From Desulfuromonadales bacterium (lineage in GTDB: Bacteria > Desulfobacterota > Desulfuromonadia > Desulfuromonadales > BM103): DNA of 64,000 nt. The position numbers and the translations under genes were made by a program. Positions 1 through 9,067 of the stretch are shown piece after piece. The stretch covers positions 1-64,000 of the forward strand of contig JAQYVZ010000005.1 of NCBI GenBank assembly GCA_030145205.1. Reading direction: 5' to 3'. The notes beneath the pieces were generated by a model. It worked only from the letters and a program-made list of their open reading frames with translations. It ran no database searches and was not told the DNA's origin. How positions within the stretch are numbered: position 1 is the first letter of the stretch; the number at the start of each line of letters is the position of its first letter.

Positions 1-683
1 CGGCTGCTGCCGTCCTTGATGTTGGTCAGTTCGATCTGGGTCACACCGCTGTTGTCACCGGTCACCGCGGTGACGCTGCTGTCCCAGACCGGCTCAATCT
101 TCTCGTTAGCAAAGATGCGGTCCTGCAACACCTTGGTGGCGCGCAGCTCGTCGCGACGATGCACCATGTAAACCTTGCTGGCAAAGCGGCACAAGAAGAG
201 CGCTTCCTCGGCTGCAGTATCGCCGCCGCCGATGATCGCCACCGGCACATCGCGGAAGAAAGCACCGTCGCAGGTGGCACAGTAGGAGACGCCACGGCCG
301 ACAAACTTCGCTTCGCCGGGGATGTCCAGCTTCTTCGGTTCGGCGCCGGTGGTGATAATCACGGCCCGAGCCCGCACCTGTTTGCCGTCGACAGTGACGA
401 CTTTGACATCGCCCTCATCGACCAGGCCTTCAACTTCGCCGGTGGTCACCTCCAGGCCGAACTCCTGGCAATGCTCCTGGAACTTGATCATCAGGTCGGG
501 ACCGTCGATCCCACCAGGGAAACCGGGGTAGTTTTCCACCTTGGTGGTGGTCATCACCTGACCGCCCAGAATCATCCGTTCAACCAGCAGGGTCTTCAAC
601 TTGGCGCGCGAGGTGTACAGCCCGGCCGTCAGCCCGGCGGGGCCGCCACCCACGATCAATACATCATATAACGTGTCTGTCAT
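1..683 (-). CDS. trxB: Thioredoxin reductase (C-terminal part cut off by window edge)
   Basis: NADPH-dependent FAD enzyme that reduces thioredoxin in the cytoplasm. Translating the minus strand from the ATG at 683 gives MTDTLYDVLIVGGGPAGLTA, with the FAD-binding GGGPAG dinucleotide motif at the N terminus. The redox-active pair is visible as CATC (SYCATCDGAFF), followed by the second nucleotide-binding motif GGGDTAAEEA. About 227 codons are present and the reading frame runs off the left end, so the C-terminal third is missing. A GGAGG about 12 bases upstream of the ATG supports the start. The next gene is divergent, so trxB is probably first in its transcript. Family assignment is firm from the CxxC position between two Rossmann motifs. 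Confidence 0.95.
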   Translation of the reverse strand, partial: MTDTLYDVLIVGGGPAGLTAGLYTSRAKLKTLLVERMILGGQVMTTTKVENYPGFPGGIDGPDLMIKFQEHCQEFGLEVTTGEVEGLVDEGDVKVVTVDGKQVRARAVIITTGAEPKKLDIPGEAKFVGRGVSYCATCDGAFFRDVPVAIIGGGDTAAEEALFLCRFASKVYMVHRRDELRATKVLQDRIFANEKIEPVWDSSVTAVTGDNSGVTQIELTNIKDGSS

Positions 684-875
684 TGTTGTTTTTATACCTC
701 CATGAGAAATCGCCAAGAAAGATAACACAGCCCACGGCAAAAGAAAATGGAAATAGATCGTTGTATATGAATTTCCAATGCTTGATTTCGTCGGCGCCTG
801 CTTCTACAATACAGCAACGGCCATTCTCATTTGACCAAGTCCGTTTGGTTGTTCTTCTGTCCGGGGTAGACACAC

Positions 876-1265
876 ATGCGTCGTCTCTTCAAACCACTCT
901 TCTGGTGTCTGGTGTTTCTGCTGCTGCTGGTCGCACTCGACCAGGTCATGGTGCGTGTACCGCCGGTCCATCCGGCCCATGCCGCCCTCACCGATTTCTA
1001 TCGGGACTTTCGGCAGCGACTTTTCTCCCTCATTGAGATCGTGCCATCGGACAAGCCGCAAACCATCGAGGCTGTGATCGACCAGAAACGCAAGGCCAAA
1101 CCTTCGGCCATACCAGCAGCGCAGCCCAAAGCTGCGACCCAGCCGTCACCCGCCAAGCCAACCCGCTACGTCTATGCGGATCAGAACGGGACGCTGCAGT
1201 TCGCTGACAACCTGGATGACGTCCCGGCCGTCTACCGCGCCAGCGCCGAACCGCTTGAGGATTAA
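876..1265 (+). CDS. Small membrane-anchored or exported protein with DUF4124-like C terminus
   Basis: A 129-residue protein of unknown function. Residues 5-25 form a hydrophobic segment (CLVFLLLLVALDQVMV) that acts as a signal anchor or uncleaved signal. The middle (about residues 65-95) is rich in Ala, Pro, Lys and Gln and looks like a flexible linker. The last 35 residues (YVYADQNGTLQFADNLDDVP...YR) resemble the DUF4124 pattern, in which a Tyr/Trp-x-Asp-x-x-Gly-x-x-x-Phe-x-Asp stretch is followed by Pro and Tyr-Arg. It is divergent from trxB and convergent with the amidase gene, so it probably stands alone. The ribosome site (GGGG about 16 bases upstream) is weak. Envelope location is inferred; no function should be assumed. 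Confidence 0.7.
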   Translation: MRRLFKPLFWCLVFLLLLVALDQVMVRVPPVHPAHAALTDFYRDFRQRLFSLIEIVPSDKPQTIEAVIDQKRKAKPSAIPAAQPKAATQPSPAKPTRYVYADQNGTLQFADNLDDVPAVYRASAEPLED

Positions 1266-1299
1266 GACCTCAGGGCGCACAGGTTTCACGCTCGCCGGA

Positions 1300-2097
1300 T
1301 TACCCGCTCTTCAGACTGCCGTAGATATCGCTGCGCCGTTCCTGGTAGACCGGGATCTGGGCACGGTAGTCCTGCATCTCCGCAAAATCGAAGTCGGCCA
1401 CCAGTTCCGTTGCGCTCTCCCCCCCCTCGGCGAGGATTTCACCACGCGGGGCAATCAACAGGCTCATGCCGAAAAAGTCGAGCTTCCCCTGACGCCCGCA
1501 ACAGTTGGCCGCCGCCACGAATAGCTGGTTCTCAATCGCCCGGGCTCGCAGCAGGGTCCGCCAGTGCAGTTGCCGCGGCGCCGGCCACTCGGCCGGAATG
1601 CAGAGAATTTCGGCGCCTTCGAGACCGAGTCGGCGGAACAGCTCCGGGAAACGCAGATCGTAGCAAATGGCCACACCCAGCTTGCCGACCGAGGTCGGCA
1701 CCACCAGGCAGCTGTCACCGGCGCCGAGAAACTGATCTTCGCGCATTACCGAGAAGAGGTGCATCTTGCGATACTGACCAACCACCGCGCCACCATCCAC
1801 GACAAATGCCGTGTTGTAGACCCGGCCATCCGCCTCCTCCGGCAGACTGCCGACAATCACCAGACCCAGTTCCTGTGACCAGGCGCAGATCTGTTCAAGA
1901 ACGCGGGGGGTCTCCGCCGCCAACTCCGGCAGCTTGCGATAGGCGTAACCGCCGCTCCACATCTCGGGCAACACCGCCAACCGAACGCCCTGCTCAGCGA
2001 CCCGCTGCAACGCCTTTCCCGCCTTGGCCAGGTTGCGGTCGACCTCCGCCAGGGTGATATTGAACTGGATGCACGAAGTTTTGACAATCGACTCCAT
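1300..2097 (-). CDS. Carbon-nitrogen hydrolase, omega-amidase/nitrilase family
   Basis: A 265-residue nitrilase-superfamily amidohydrolase. The Glu-Lys-Cys catalytic triad is visible: Glu in VLPEMWSGG, Lys in QYRKMHLF and Cys in AICYDLRFPELFR. Length and the YRKMHLF/CYDLRFPE signatures match the Nit2/YafV branch, which hydrolyses omega-amides such as alpha-ketoglutaramate and alpha-ketosuccinamate. The substrate is inferred from that resemblance only. The minus-strand start is preceded by GGAGGGCCT directly before ATG. It is convergent with the preceding DUF4124-like gene and divergent from nhaD, so it is likely transcribed alone. Confidence 0.88.
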   Translation of the reverse strand: MESIVKTSCIQFNITLAEVDRNLAKAGKALQRVAEQGVRLAVLPEMWSGGYAYRKLPELAAETPRVLEQICAWSQELGLVIVGSLPEEADGRVYNTAFVVDGGAVVGQYRKMHLFSVMREDQFLGAGDSCLVVPTSVGKLGVAICYDLRFPELFRRLGLEGAEILCIPAEWPAPRQLHWRTLLRARAIENQLFVAAANCCGRQGKLDFFGMSLLIAPRGEILAEGGESATELVADFDFAEMQDYRAQIPVYQERRSDIYGSLKSG

Positions 2098-2222
2098 AGG
2101 CCCTCCAATAAAAAATCAAACGAGGTTTTATTTTTTATTCAAAAGTGTTAATGTTACGCAAAGGGCTTGTTGTTATCGCCCTATCAAGCAGAAATCTGGC
2201 CTCTTAAATCCACCGAGTTTGC

Positions 2223-2250
2223 TTGACATGGCCAAGTCGTGAGTGATAAA
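2223..2250 (+). promoter_or_regulatory. Possible sigma70 promoter for nhaD
   Basis: TTGACA at 2223-2228 is followed after 16 bases by GATAAA (2245-2250). It lies about 130 bases before the nhaD start, so it would give a long leader. The -35 is perfect but the -10 is only fair. The 285-base gap between the amidase and nhaD (2098-2382) holds nothing else that I recognise. Confidence 0.35.
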
Positions 2251-2382
2251 AGACATAGCGTTTTACTCAGTTACATCGCCCTTGCGGCAACGTGATTCGT
2301 CTTGTGAACACCCTGGAGTCTGTATATCATAGCTCAGCCTGCGACGCGATTTTTTTAACCTTTTCATGCATAGGGGTTTCTC

Positions 2383-3861
2383 GTGAAAACATTGTTCCTG
2401 ACCCTGCTCCTCTCTTTGACAGCTGCTTTACCGGCCATCGCCAGTAGCGGTGGTGGTGGCGGTGAATACCTCGACCTGACCCGCACCGCCACGGGCATTC
2501 TAGCGCTGGTCCTGTTCGTGGCCGCCTACACTCTGGTGATCTTCGAAGAGCAGCTGCATATGCGCAAGAGCAAGCCAGTGCTGCTAGCGGCCGGCATTAT
2601 CTGGGTGCTGGTAGCGATCACCTATGCTGGCATGGGCGACACCCACACGCCACATGATGCGATCAAACACAACCTGATCGAGTATGCCGAGCTGTTCCTG
2701 TTTCTGCTGGCAGCGATGACTTATATCAACGCCATGGATGAGCGTAACGTCTTTCAGGCGCTGCGCTCCTGGCTGGTCAGCCGTGGCTTCACCCTGCGGG
2801 TGGTCTTCTGGGTGACCGGTGCGCTGTCCTTCGTGATCTCGCCATTGGCCGACAACCTGACCACCGCCCTGCTGATGGGCGCCGTGGTGATGGCGGTGGG
2901 TGGCACCAACCGCAAGTTCGTGATCGTCGCCTGCATCAACGTGGTGGTCGGCGCCAATGCGGGCGGCGCCTTCTCTCCCTTCGGCGACATCACCACCCTG
3001 ATGGTCTGGCAGAAGGGCAAGGTTGAGTTCATTGAATTCTTTGCCATCTTCCTGCCGTCACTGATCAACTGGATCATCCCGGCGGCGATCATGAGTTTCG
3101 CGGTCAGCAAGGAACGCCCGGCGGCAATGGAAGAAACCATCCGCATGAAGGTTGGTGCCAAGCGCATTGTCTTTCTGTTCATGCTGACCATCACCACAGC
3201 GGTCTCCTTCCACAACTTCCTGCACCTGCCGCCGGCGACCGGCATGATGCTCGGCCTCGGCTACCTTGGGTTCTTCTCCTACTACCTGAAGCGCCTTGAG
3301 GGCCGCCTGCTGGTCGGCACTGGCGACCAGCCGCTGGACATTATCGGCCACAACCCGGACGAGCATGAATCCCAGGCCCCGGGTGAAGCCCATGGCCACG
3401 GTCATGCCCACGCGCCCGGCTTCGACCTGTTCCGCAAGATCGCCCGCGCCGAGTGGGATACCCTGCTTTTTTTCTACGGCGTCATCCTTTGTGTCGGTGG
3501 CCTGGGGCAGTTCGGCTACCTGGCGATGACCTCTGCCTACATGTATTTGGATCTTGGTCCCACCACGGCCAACGTGCTGGTCGGCATCCTCTCGGCGATC
3601 GTCGACAACATCCCGGTGATGTTCGCGGTACTGACCATGGACCCGCACATGTCGCACGGCCAGTGGCTGCTGGTCACTCTGACCGCCGGCGTCGGCGGCA
3701 GTATGCTGTCGATCGGCTCGGCCGCCGGCGTGGCGCTGATGGGCACGGCCCGTGGCGTCTACACCTTTGGCAACCACCTCAAATGGACCTGGGCCATTGC
3801 ACTCGGTTATGCGGCCAGCATCGTGGTACATCTCTGGATCAACGCCAAATATTTCCACTGA
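2383..3861 (+). CDS. nhaD: Na+/H+ antiporter, NhaD type
   Basis: Inner-membrane sodium/proton antiporter of the ion-transporter superfamily; 492 residues with a signal-like first segment and about 12 hydrophobic segments. Family marks are SPLADNLTTALLMGAVVMA near residue 150, GGAFSPFGDITTLMVW near residue 195, and a second conserved Asp-Asn in IVDNIPVMFAVLTMD near residue 410; such Asp-containing repeats are typical of NhaD. A His-rich loop (GEAHGHGHAHAPG, about residue 335) sits between membrane segments and could bind metal or sense pH. The gene starts with GTG at 2383; the ATG just upstream is out of frame. A strong hairpin terminator directly follows, so it is monocistronic. It may work alongside a sodium-related energy metabolism (see atpE). 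Confidence 0.93.
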   Translation: MKTLFLTLLLSLTAALPAIASSGGGGGEYLDLTRTATGILALVLFVAAYTLVIFEEQLHMRKSKPVLLAAGIIWVLVAITYAGMGDTHTPHDAIKHNLIEYAELFLFLLAAMTYINAMDERNVFQALRSWLVSRGFTLRVVFWVTGALSFVISPLADNLTTALLMGAVVMAVGGTNRKFVIVACINVVVGANAGGAFSPFGDITTLMVWQKGKVEFIEFFAIFLPSLINWIIPAAIMSFAVSKERPAAMEETIRMKVGAKRIVFLFMLTITTAVSFHNFLHLPPATGMMLGLGYLGFFSYYLKRLEGRLLVGTGDQPLDIIGHNPDEHESQAPGEAHGHGHAHAPGFDLFRKIARAEWDTLLFFYGVILCVGGLGQFGYLAMTSAYMYLDLGPTTANVLVGILSAIVDNIPVMFAVLTMDPHMSHGQWLLVTLTAGVGGSMLSIGSAAGVALMGTARGVYTFGNHLKWTWAIALGYAASIVVHLWINAKYFH

Positions 3862-3886
3862 GGCCGGCCTGAGCTTCGATTGATTC

Positions 3887-3915
3887 AAGGCGGGGAGGCA
3901 ACTCCCCGCCTTTCG
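3887..3915 (+). terminator. Intrinsic terminator of nhaD
   Basis: An 11-bp GC-rich stem (AAGGCGGGGAG/CTCCCCGCCTT) with a GCAA loop is followed by TTTCGTTATTTT. It ends only about a dozen bases before the hemW start codon, so hemW must either start on a very short leader or depend on readthrough. Confidence 0.88.
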
Positions 3916-3926
3916 TTATTTTGACT

Positions 3927-5060
3927 ATGCTGAGCATCTATCTGCACATCCCGTTCTGCCAGAGCAAGTGCGACTACTGCGATTTCTTCTCCGTAGCCGT
4001 CCCGCACCCCCGGTTTGCCAACTATCCCGCACTGCTGCATCAACACCTGGAGTTGGCCGCCCGACAACCGGAATGGCAGGGCCCGGTCCACTCGGTCTAC
4101 TTCGGCGGCGGCACACCCTCGCTGCTGACCGCCAGCGATATTGCTGCATTGCTGAACAGCATCGACAACGGTTTCGGCCTGGCCACCGACGTCGAGATCT
4201 CCCTGGAAGCCAACCCCGGCACTCTTTCTCTGGCGCAACTGCAGGGCTACCGTGCTGCCGGCGTTAACCGCCTCTCCCTCGGCGTGCAGACGTTCGACAA
4301 CCAGCTGCTGCAGCAGCTGGGGCGCCGACATGATGCACAGGACAGCCGACAGGCGGTCATGCTGGCCCGGCAGGCCGGCTTTGCCAATCTGTCGCTCGAC
4401 CTGATGTTTGCCTTGCCCGGACAAACTCTGCCTGCGTTACGAGAAGAGATCCGCAACTACCTCGAGCTGGCCCCGCAGCACTTCTCCTGCTACGGCTTGA
4501 CGGCGGAGCCAGACACCCCGCTGGGAGCCGCAGTCCGCAACAGCCACACAACCCTGCCGGACGAAGAGCTGTACGCCGATGCCTTCCTGACTCTGCACGA
4601 CGCCCTGGAGTCTGCCGGTTACAGGCATTATGAAATCGCCAACTACGCTCAGGCCGACTTTGCCTGCCGCCACAACCTTGTCTATTGGCAACGTCAACCC
4701 TACATGGGCCTAGGCGCGGGCGCGCACTCTTTCTGTGACATCGACTGGGGGCAGCGTCGTGCCACCGCCAATGACCTCGACGCGTATCACGCCGCTCTGC
4801 AGACAAACACCGATCCGGCAGAGACCCTGGAAACCTTCAATCGGCAGACGGCCATGGCGGAAGCCCTTTACCTTGGCCTGCGTACCCGGCAGGGCGTCAG
4901 TGAGGAGGCTTTCCGCACCCGATTCGGCACCGGGGTCGCCAGCGCCTTCCCCTCCGCGCTGACTGAGCTGGCAAACCGACTGGAACTGCAAGACGGTTAC
5001 TGGCGTTTCAGACCGCACGACTGGCTGCTGTTCGACCGCTTGATCCAGGCGTTTTTCTAA
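3927..5060 (+). CDS. hemW: HemW, radical-SAM heme chaperone (CPO-like)
   Basis: Radical SAM protein of the HemN/HemW group. The N terminus holds the 4Fe-4S cluster motif CQSKCDYCDF (CxxxCxxC plus the extra C/F that marks this group), followed by YFGGGTPSLL, the SAM-binding GGGTP motif, and NRLSLGVQTF. At about 377 residues it matches HemW, which binds haem and inserts it into respiratory enzymes, rather than true HemN. The ATG at 3927 gives MLSIYLHIPFCQ, the usual HemW start; a TTG two codons earlier is possible. It lies between two terminators/promoters, so it is a single-gene unit. A haem chaperone fits a cytochrome-rich organism. Confidence 0.9.
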   Translation: MLSIYLHIPFCQSKCDYCDFFSVAVPHPRFANYPALLHQHLELAARQPEWQGPVHSVYFGGGTPSLLTASDIAALLNSIDNGFGLATDVEISLEANPGTLSLAQLQGYRAAGVNRLSLGVQTFDNQLLQQLGRRHDAQDSRQAVMLARQAGFANLSLDLMFALPGQTLPALREEIRNYLELAPQHFSCYGLTAEPDTPLGAAVRNSHTTLPDEELYADAFLTLHDALESAGYRHYEIANYAQADFACRHNLVYWQRQPYMGLGAGAHSFCDIDWGQRRATANDLDAYHAALQTNTDPAETLETFNRQTAMAEALYLGLRTRQGVSEEAFRTRFGTGVASAFPSALTELANRLELQDGYWRFRPHDWLLFDRLIQAFF

Positions 5061-5142
5061 GTCAGCTTCCCGGTGTCGCAACACGCCGAAAAACACCTTT
5101 TTCCCCTTGTAAATTCCTGTCAATAAATCGTTTCTGCCGCCC

Positions 5143-5171
5143 TTGACAAAGGGGTAGGCCGTTGTTATGTT
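5143..5171 (+). promoter_or_regulatory. Sigma70 promoter of the hrcA-grpE-dnaK-dnaJ operon
   Basis: TTGACA (5143-5148), 17-base spacer, TATGTT (5166-5171). The predicted start of transcription falls on the CIRCE element immediately downstream, the classic arrangement for HrcA repression. Confidence 0.85.
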
Positions 5172-5181
5172 GATTTCGCCG

Positions 5182-5208
5182 TTAGCACTCAGACCCTCAG
5201 AGTGCTAA
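5182..5208. promoter_or_regulatory. CIRCE operator (HrcA binding site)
   Basis: Perfect inverted repeat TTAGCACTC-N9-GAGTGCTAA, with spacer AGACCCTCA. This is the canonical CIRCE sequence bound by HrcA. It sits about ten bases after the -10 box, so HrcA would block the operon that encodes it; autoregulation is established for the family. Confidence 0.98.
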
Positions 5209-5222
5209 CCCCTTAGAAGCGG

Positions 5223-5249
5223 GCCGGGTTACCCGGCTTTCAGTTTTTT
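5223..5249 (+). terminator. Terminator-like hairpin in the hrcA leader
   Basis: GCCGGG-TTA-CCCGGC (5223-5237) is followed by TTTCAGTTTTTT. It lies between CIRCE and the hrcA start, within the leader of its own operon, so it may act as an attenuator. The stem is short (6 bp) but all G/C. No gene upstream on this strand needs termination here other than hemW. Confidence 0.5.
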
Positions 5250-5263
5250 GTGCGGAGCACTTC

Positions 5264-6304
5264 ATGGCGGACATGTTGAACGAACGCAGCCAGCAGATTC
5301 TCGAGGCGATTATCGAGGAGCATATTGCCACGGCACAACCGGTTGGCTCCCGGGCGATCACCACGCGCCTGCCCACCCGGCTGTCACCGGCGACCGTTCG
5401 GAATGTCATGGCCGATCTGGAAGAGCAGGGTTTCCTCTGCTCACCGCACACCTCGGCGGGACGGATCCCCACCGAACTGGGATATCGCTTTTACGTCGAT
5501 ACTCTGCTGCAGGTGGTCCGTCTCGGCCAACAGCAGCAGGATCGGATTCAGGCGGAGTACCATTGGCAGGGGCTGCAGATGTCCGAGCTGCTGCACACGG
5601 CCAGCAAGACCTTGTCCAGCGCCTCCAGCTACACCGGCCTGGTAATGATGCCCCGTCTGCAAAAGACGATTTTTCGGCATATTGAATTTGTTAAATTGTC
5701 GAGCCGCCAGATTCTGGCCGTGTTCGTGACCCAGTCCGGGCTGGTGCAGAACAAGCTGATTGAACTCGATGAAGAGCTGACCGCCTCCGACCTTGAACAG
5801 ATTTCCAATTATCTCAACCAGGAGATGGCCGGCCTCAGCATCAAGGAAATGCAGAACCGCCTGCTGGCGGAGATGGCCAAGGAGAAGGCTCTTTACGACC
5901 ACTTGCTGCAACGCGCGCTGCGGCTCTCCGAAGCAGCCCTCGACACAGACAGCGATGGCGACATCATCATTGAGGGTACCAGCTGTTTTCTGGAGCAGCC
6001 CGAGTTCGGCGACCTTGAGCGGATGAAGCGAGTGTTTCGTGCTTTTGAGCGCAAAAGCGTACTGTTCGCTCTGCTCGACCGGGGCCTGCAGAACGAGGGG
6101 GTCCAGATCCTCATCGGCAGCGAAACCGAATACAGCGAGATCGCCGGCTGCAGCCTGATCACGGCTGCCTATTCGGGCAAGCGCGGCACCCTGGGGACAC
6201 TCGGCATCATCGGCCCCAGCCGGATGCCTTATTCGAAAGTCATTCCGATCGTCGGCTACACCGCCAGCCTGGTCAGCCGACTGCTGGATCAAGAATCAGA
6301 TTAG
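5264..6304 (+). CDS. hrcA: Heat-inducible transcription repressor HrcA
   Basis: Repressor of class I heat-shock genes, 346 residues. The N-terminal winged helix covers about residues 5-75 (RSQQILEAIIEEHI, ATVRNVMADLEEQGFL, HTSAGRIPTELGYRFYVD, the last being the HrcA signature). The remainder is the GAF-like/dimerisation region, ending with GIIGPSRMPYSKVIPIVGY, typical of the family C terminus. It is first in the hrcA-grpE-dnaK-dnaJ operon behind a CIRCE element and should repress it until misfolded protein occupies the chaperones. A GGAG lies about 8 bases before ATG. Confidence 0.97.
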   Translation: MADMLNERSQQILEAIIEEHIATAQPVGSRAITTRLPTRLSPATVRNVMADLEEQGFLCSPHTSAGRIPTELGYRFYVDTLLQVVRLGQQQQDRIQAEYHWQGLQMSELLHTASKTLSSASSYTGLVMMPRLQKTIFRHIEFVKLSSRQILAVFVTQSGLVQNKLIELDEELTASDLEQISNYLNQEMAGLSIKEMQNRLLAEMAKEKALYDHLLQRALRLSEAALDTDSDGDIIIEGTSCFLEQPEFGDLERMKRVFRAFERKSVLFALLDRGLQNEGVQILIGSETEYSEIAGCSLITAAYSGKRGTLGTLGIIGPSRMPYSKVIPIVGYTASLVSRLLDQESD

Positions 6305-6317
6305 GAGAAGAATTACT

Positions 6318-6956
6318 GTGGCAAAAAAGTTAAAAAAACAGAAAAAACAGGAGACACCCGCCGATCCGGAGGTCGTCGAAGAGACGGCTTCCGACGAGGC
6401 AGAGACCCCGGTTGAGGTTGAGGTCGAGGAGCAGACGGAAGCGGTTGAAGCCGGACCGGAGCAGCTCCTCGCTGACGCCCGTATCGAAGCAAGCAAGAAC
6501 TGGGACCTTTACCTGCGCGAACGCGCCGATCTGGAGAATTTCCGCAAGCGCTCGCAGCGCGAGAAAGAGGACGCGATCCGCTTTGCCAACGATCGCCTGC
6601 TCAAGGAGATGATCCCGGTACTCGATAACCTTGAGCGTGCCATTGAACACGCCGCCGAGGGAAGCGAGGGTGACAGCCTGTTGGAAGGGGTCAACATGAC
6701 CGTGGAGATGTTCCGCAAAACCCTGGAAGGGTTTGGCGTCAAACCAATTGATGCCGTCGGCACCCCGTTCGATCCCAACCTGCACCAGGCGATGGGTCAG
6801 GTTGAAACTGAGGAGTATTCACCGAATACCGTCGCGACAGAATTTCAGAAGGGCTATCTGCTGCATGACCGCCTGCTGCGTCCCTCACTGGTGATGGTGG
6901 CTAAGACGCCGGCAGCACCGCCTGCGAACGAAGTCGATGACGCAGATCAGGACTAA
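6318..6956 (+). CDS. grpE: Nucleotide exchange factor GrpE
   Basis: Releases ADP from DnaK. It has 212 residues: a Lys-rich start, a very acidic tail (about residues 10-55), a long coiled coil (RERADLENFRKRSQREKEDAIRF region) and the C-terminal beta domain ending in DRLLRPSLVMVAK, the GrpE signature. It starts with GTG at 6318, preceded by AGGAGAAG. It is 13 bases after hrcA and 97 bases before dnaK, second in the operon. Confidence 0.96.
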   Translation: MAKKLKKQKKQETPADPEVVEETASDEAETPVEVEVEEQTEAVEAGPEQLLADARIEASKNWDLYLRERADLENFRKRSQREKEDAIRFANDRLLKEMIPVLDNLERAIEHAAEGSEGDSLLEGVNMTVEMFRKTLEGFGVKPIDAVGTPFDPNLHQAMGQVETEEYSPNTVATEFQKGYLLHDRLLRPSLVMVAKTPAAPPANEVDDADQD

Positions 6957-7053
6957 ACACAAGAACATCGCGGGCCAGGACGACACACGCCGCCTGCCCT
7001 GTGTAACAATCACACACATTTCAAAAAAGTGAAAACAAGGAGGACGACTTAAA

Positions 7054-8964
7054 ATGGGAAAAGTTATCGGTATCGACCTGGGGACCACCAACTCCTGCGT
7101 CGCCGTTATGGAAGGCGGAGAGCCTGTTGTCATTGCCAACGCCGAAGGAACTCGCACGACCCCTTCGATTGTAGCCTTCACAGAGAGCGGTGAGCGCCTG
7201 GTCGGTCAGCAGGCCAAACGGCAGGCAGTCACCAACCCGGAAAACACCCTGTTTGCCATCAAGCGACTGATCGGCCGCAAGTTTGATTCGGACGCCGTCA
7301 AAAAGGATATCTCGCTGGTTCCTTTCAAGATCGTCAAGGCGGACAACGGCGATGCCTGGGTTGAGGCCCGCGACAAGAAGTACAGTGCTCCGGAGATCTC
7401 CGCCATGGTCCTGCAGAAAATGAAGCAGACCGCGGAAGACTACCTGGGTGAAGAAGTGACCGATGCGGTTGTTACCGTGCCTGCCTACTTCAACGATTCC
7501 CAGCGTCAGGCCACCAAAGACGCCGGCAAGATCTCCGGTCTGAACGTGCTGCGCATCATCAACGAGCCGACCGCAGCTGCCCTGGCCTACGGTCTGGAGA
7601 AGAAGGAAGAGCGCAAGATTGCCGTCTTCGACCTGGGCGGAGGCACCTTCGACATCTCTATTCTGGAACTGGGTGACGGCGTGTTCGAGGTCAAGTCGAC
7701 CAACGGCGACACCTTCCTCGGCGGGGAAGACTTCGACCAGCGCATTATCGATTACGTCGCTGACGAATTCAAAAAAGACCAGGGGATCGACCTGCGCGGC
7801 GACAAGATGGCCCTGCAGCGCCTCAAGGAAGCTTCTGAAAAAGCGAAGTGCGAGCTCTCCTCGTCGATGGAGACCGACATCAACCTGCCGTTCATCACGG
7901 CGGACCAGTCGGGCCCGAAGCACCTCAACCTGAAGATGTCACGCTCCAAGCTGGAGAGCCTCTGCGGCGATCTGCTGAGCAATTTGGTCGGGCCCTGCAA
8001 CACGGCCTTGAAAGATGCTGGGCTGAGCGCCTCCGAAGTTGACGAGGTGATCCTGGTCGGCGGCATGACCCGCATGCCGGCGGTGCAGACGAAGGTTCAG
8101 GAAATCTTCGGCCAGGTGCCAGGCAAAGGGGTTAACCCCGACGAGGTGGTCGCCATCGGCGCCGCTATCCAGGGCGGCGTCCTCAAAGGGGACGTCAAAG
8201 ACGTCCTGCTGCTCGACGTTACCCCGCTCTCCCTCGGCATCGAGACCCTCGGCAGCGTGATGACCAAGCTGATCGAGAAGAACACCACCATCCCCTGCAA
8301 GAAGAGCCAGATCTTCTCCACGGCGGCCGACAACCAGCCGGCCGTGTCGGTGCACGTCCTGCAGGGCGAACGGGAGATGGCCGGCGACAACAAAACCATC
8401 GGCCGCTTCGAGCTGGTCGGTATCCCCCCCGCACCACGCGGCGTGCCGCAGGTTGAAGTGACCTTCGACATCGACGCCAACGGTATCCTCAATGTCGGCG
8501 CCAAGGACCTCGGTACCGGCAAGGAGCAGTCGATCCGCATTACCGCTTCGTCCGGTCTGTCTGATGAGGAAATCGAGCAGATGGTCAAAGACGCCGAAGC
8601 GCATGAGTCGGAAGACAAGCAGAAGCGTGAGCTGATCGAAGCGCGCAATCAGGCCGACGGTCTGGTCTACACCACCGAAAAGGCGGTCAGCGAACATGGC
8701 GACAAGGTCGACGAAGAGACCAAGAAGGCGATCGAAACAGCCCTCGAAGAACTGAAGCAGGCGATGGAGGGTGACGACGCCGAAGCGATCAAGAGTAAGA
8801 CCGAAGCGCTCGCAACGGCCTCGCACAAGCTGGCCGAAGTCATGTACCAGCAGGCCCAGGACTCGGCAGAAGCTGCCGGTGAAGGCCCCGCAGCGGACAG
8901 CCCGCAGGAGGATGATGTCGTCGACGCCGAGTTTGAAGAGGTCGACGACAAGAAGAAGGACTAA
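7054..8964 (+). CDS. dnaK: Chaperone DnaK (Hsp70)
   Basis: Cytoplasmic Hsp70 of 636 residues. Visible signatures are [17 protein letters not shown] at the N terminus, [15 protein letters not shown] near residue 195, and [13 protein letters not shown] near residue 335. The substrate-binding domain begins near residue 390 ([13 protein letters not shown]), and the C terminus ends in an acidic EEVDDKKKD tail. AAGGAGG sits about 10 bases before the ATG. Its start codon is followed by a standard operon order toward dnaJ, although two hairpins separate the two genes. Confidence 0.99.
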   Translation: MGKVIGIDLGTTNSCVAVMEGGEPVVIANAEGTRTTPSIVAFTESGERLVGQQAKRQAVTNPENTLFAIKRLIGRKFDSDAVKKDISLVPFKIVKADNGDAWVEARDKKYSAPEISAMVLQKMKQTAEDYLGEEVTDAVVTVPAYFNDSQRQATKDAGKISGLNVLRIINEPTAAALAYGLEKKEERKIAVFDLGGGTFDISILELGDGVFEVKSTNGDTFLGGEDFDQRIIDYVADEFKKDQGIDLRGDKMALQRLKEASEKAKCELSSSMETDINLPFITADQSGPKHLNLKMSRSKLESLCGDLLSNLVGPCNTALKDAGLSASEVDEVILVGGMTRMPAVQTKVQEIFGQVPGKGVNPDEVVAIGAAIQGGVLKGDVKDVLLLDVTPLSLGIETLGSVMTKLIEKNTTIPCKKSQIFSTAADNQPAVSVHVLQGEREMAGDNKTIGRFELVGIPPAPRGVPQVEVTFDIDANGILNVGAKDLGTGKEQSIRITASSGLSDEEIEQMVKDAEAHESEDKQKRELIEARNQADGLVYTTEKAVSEHGDKVDEETKKAIETALEELKQAMEGDDAEAIKSKTEALATASHKLAEVMYQQAQDSAEAAGEGPAADSPQEDDVVDAEFEEVDDKKKD

Positions 8965-8980
8965 GCGACACGGTCAAAGC

Positions 8981-9050
8981 AGCCTGTTGACAGGCTGATG
9001 CCTTTTTCCGTTCGACAATGACAGGGGTCGGCGCAGGCCGACCCCTTTTC
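8981..9050 (+). terminator. Two tandem hairpins between dnaK and dnaJ
   Basis: The first hairpin is AGCCTG-TTGA-CAGGCT (8981-8996), followed by GATGCCTTTTT. The second is stronger, GGGGTCGGC-GCAG-GCCGACCCC (9024-9045), followed by TTTTCTCTT. Together they look like a partial terminator inside the operon, which would lower dnaJ relative to dnaK, or an RNA-processing/stability site. Confidence 0.7.
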
Positions 9051-9067
9051 TCTTGGCAGGGGTGGAT

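Noticed and set aside
2098-2382. Sodium riboswitch upstream of nhaD
   Set aside because: No conserved motif that I can recognise; only a possible promoter is visible.
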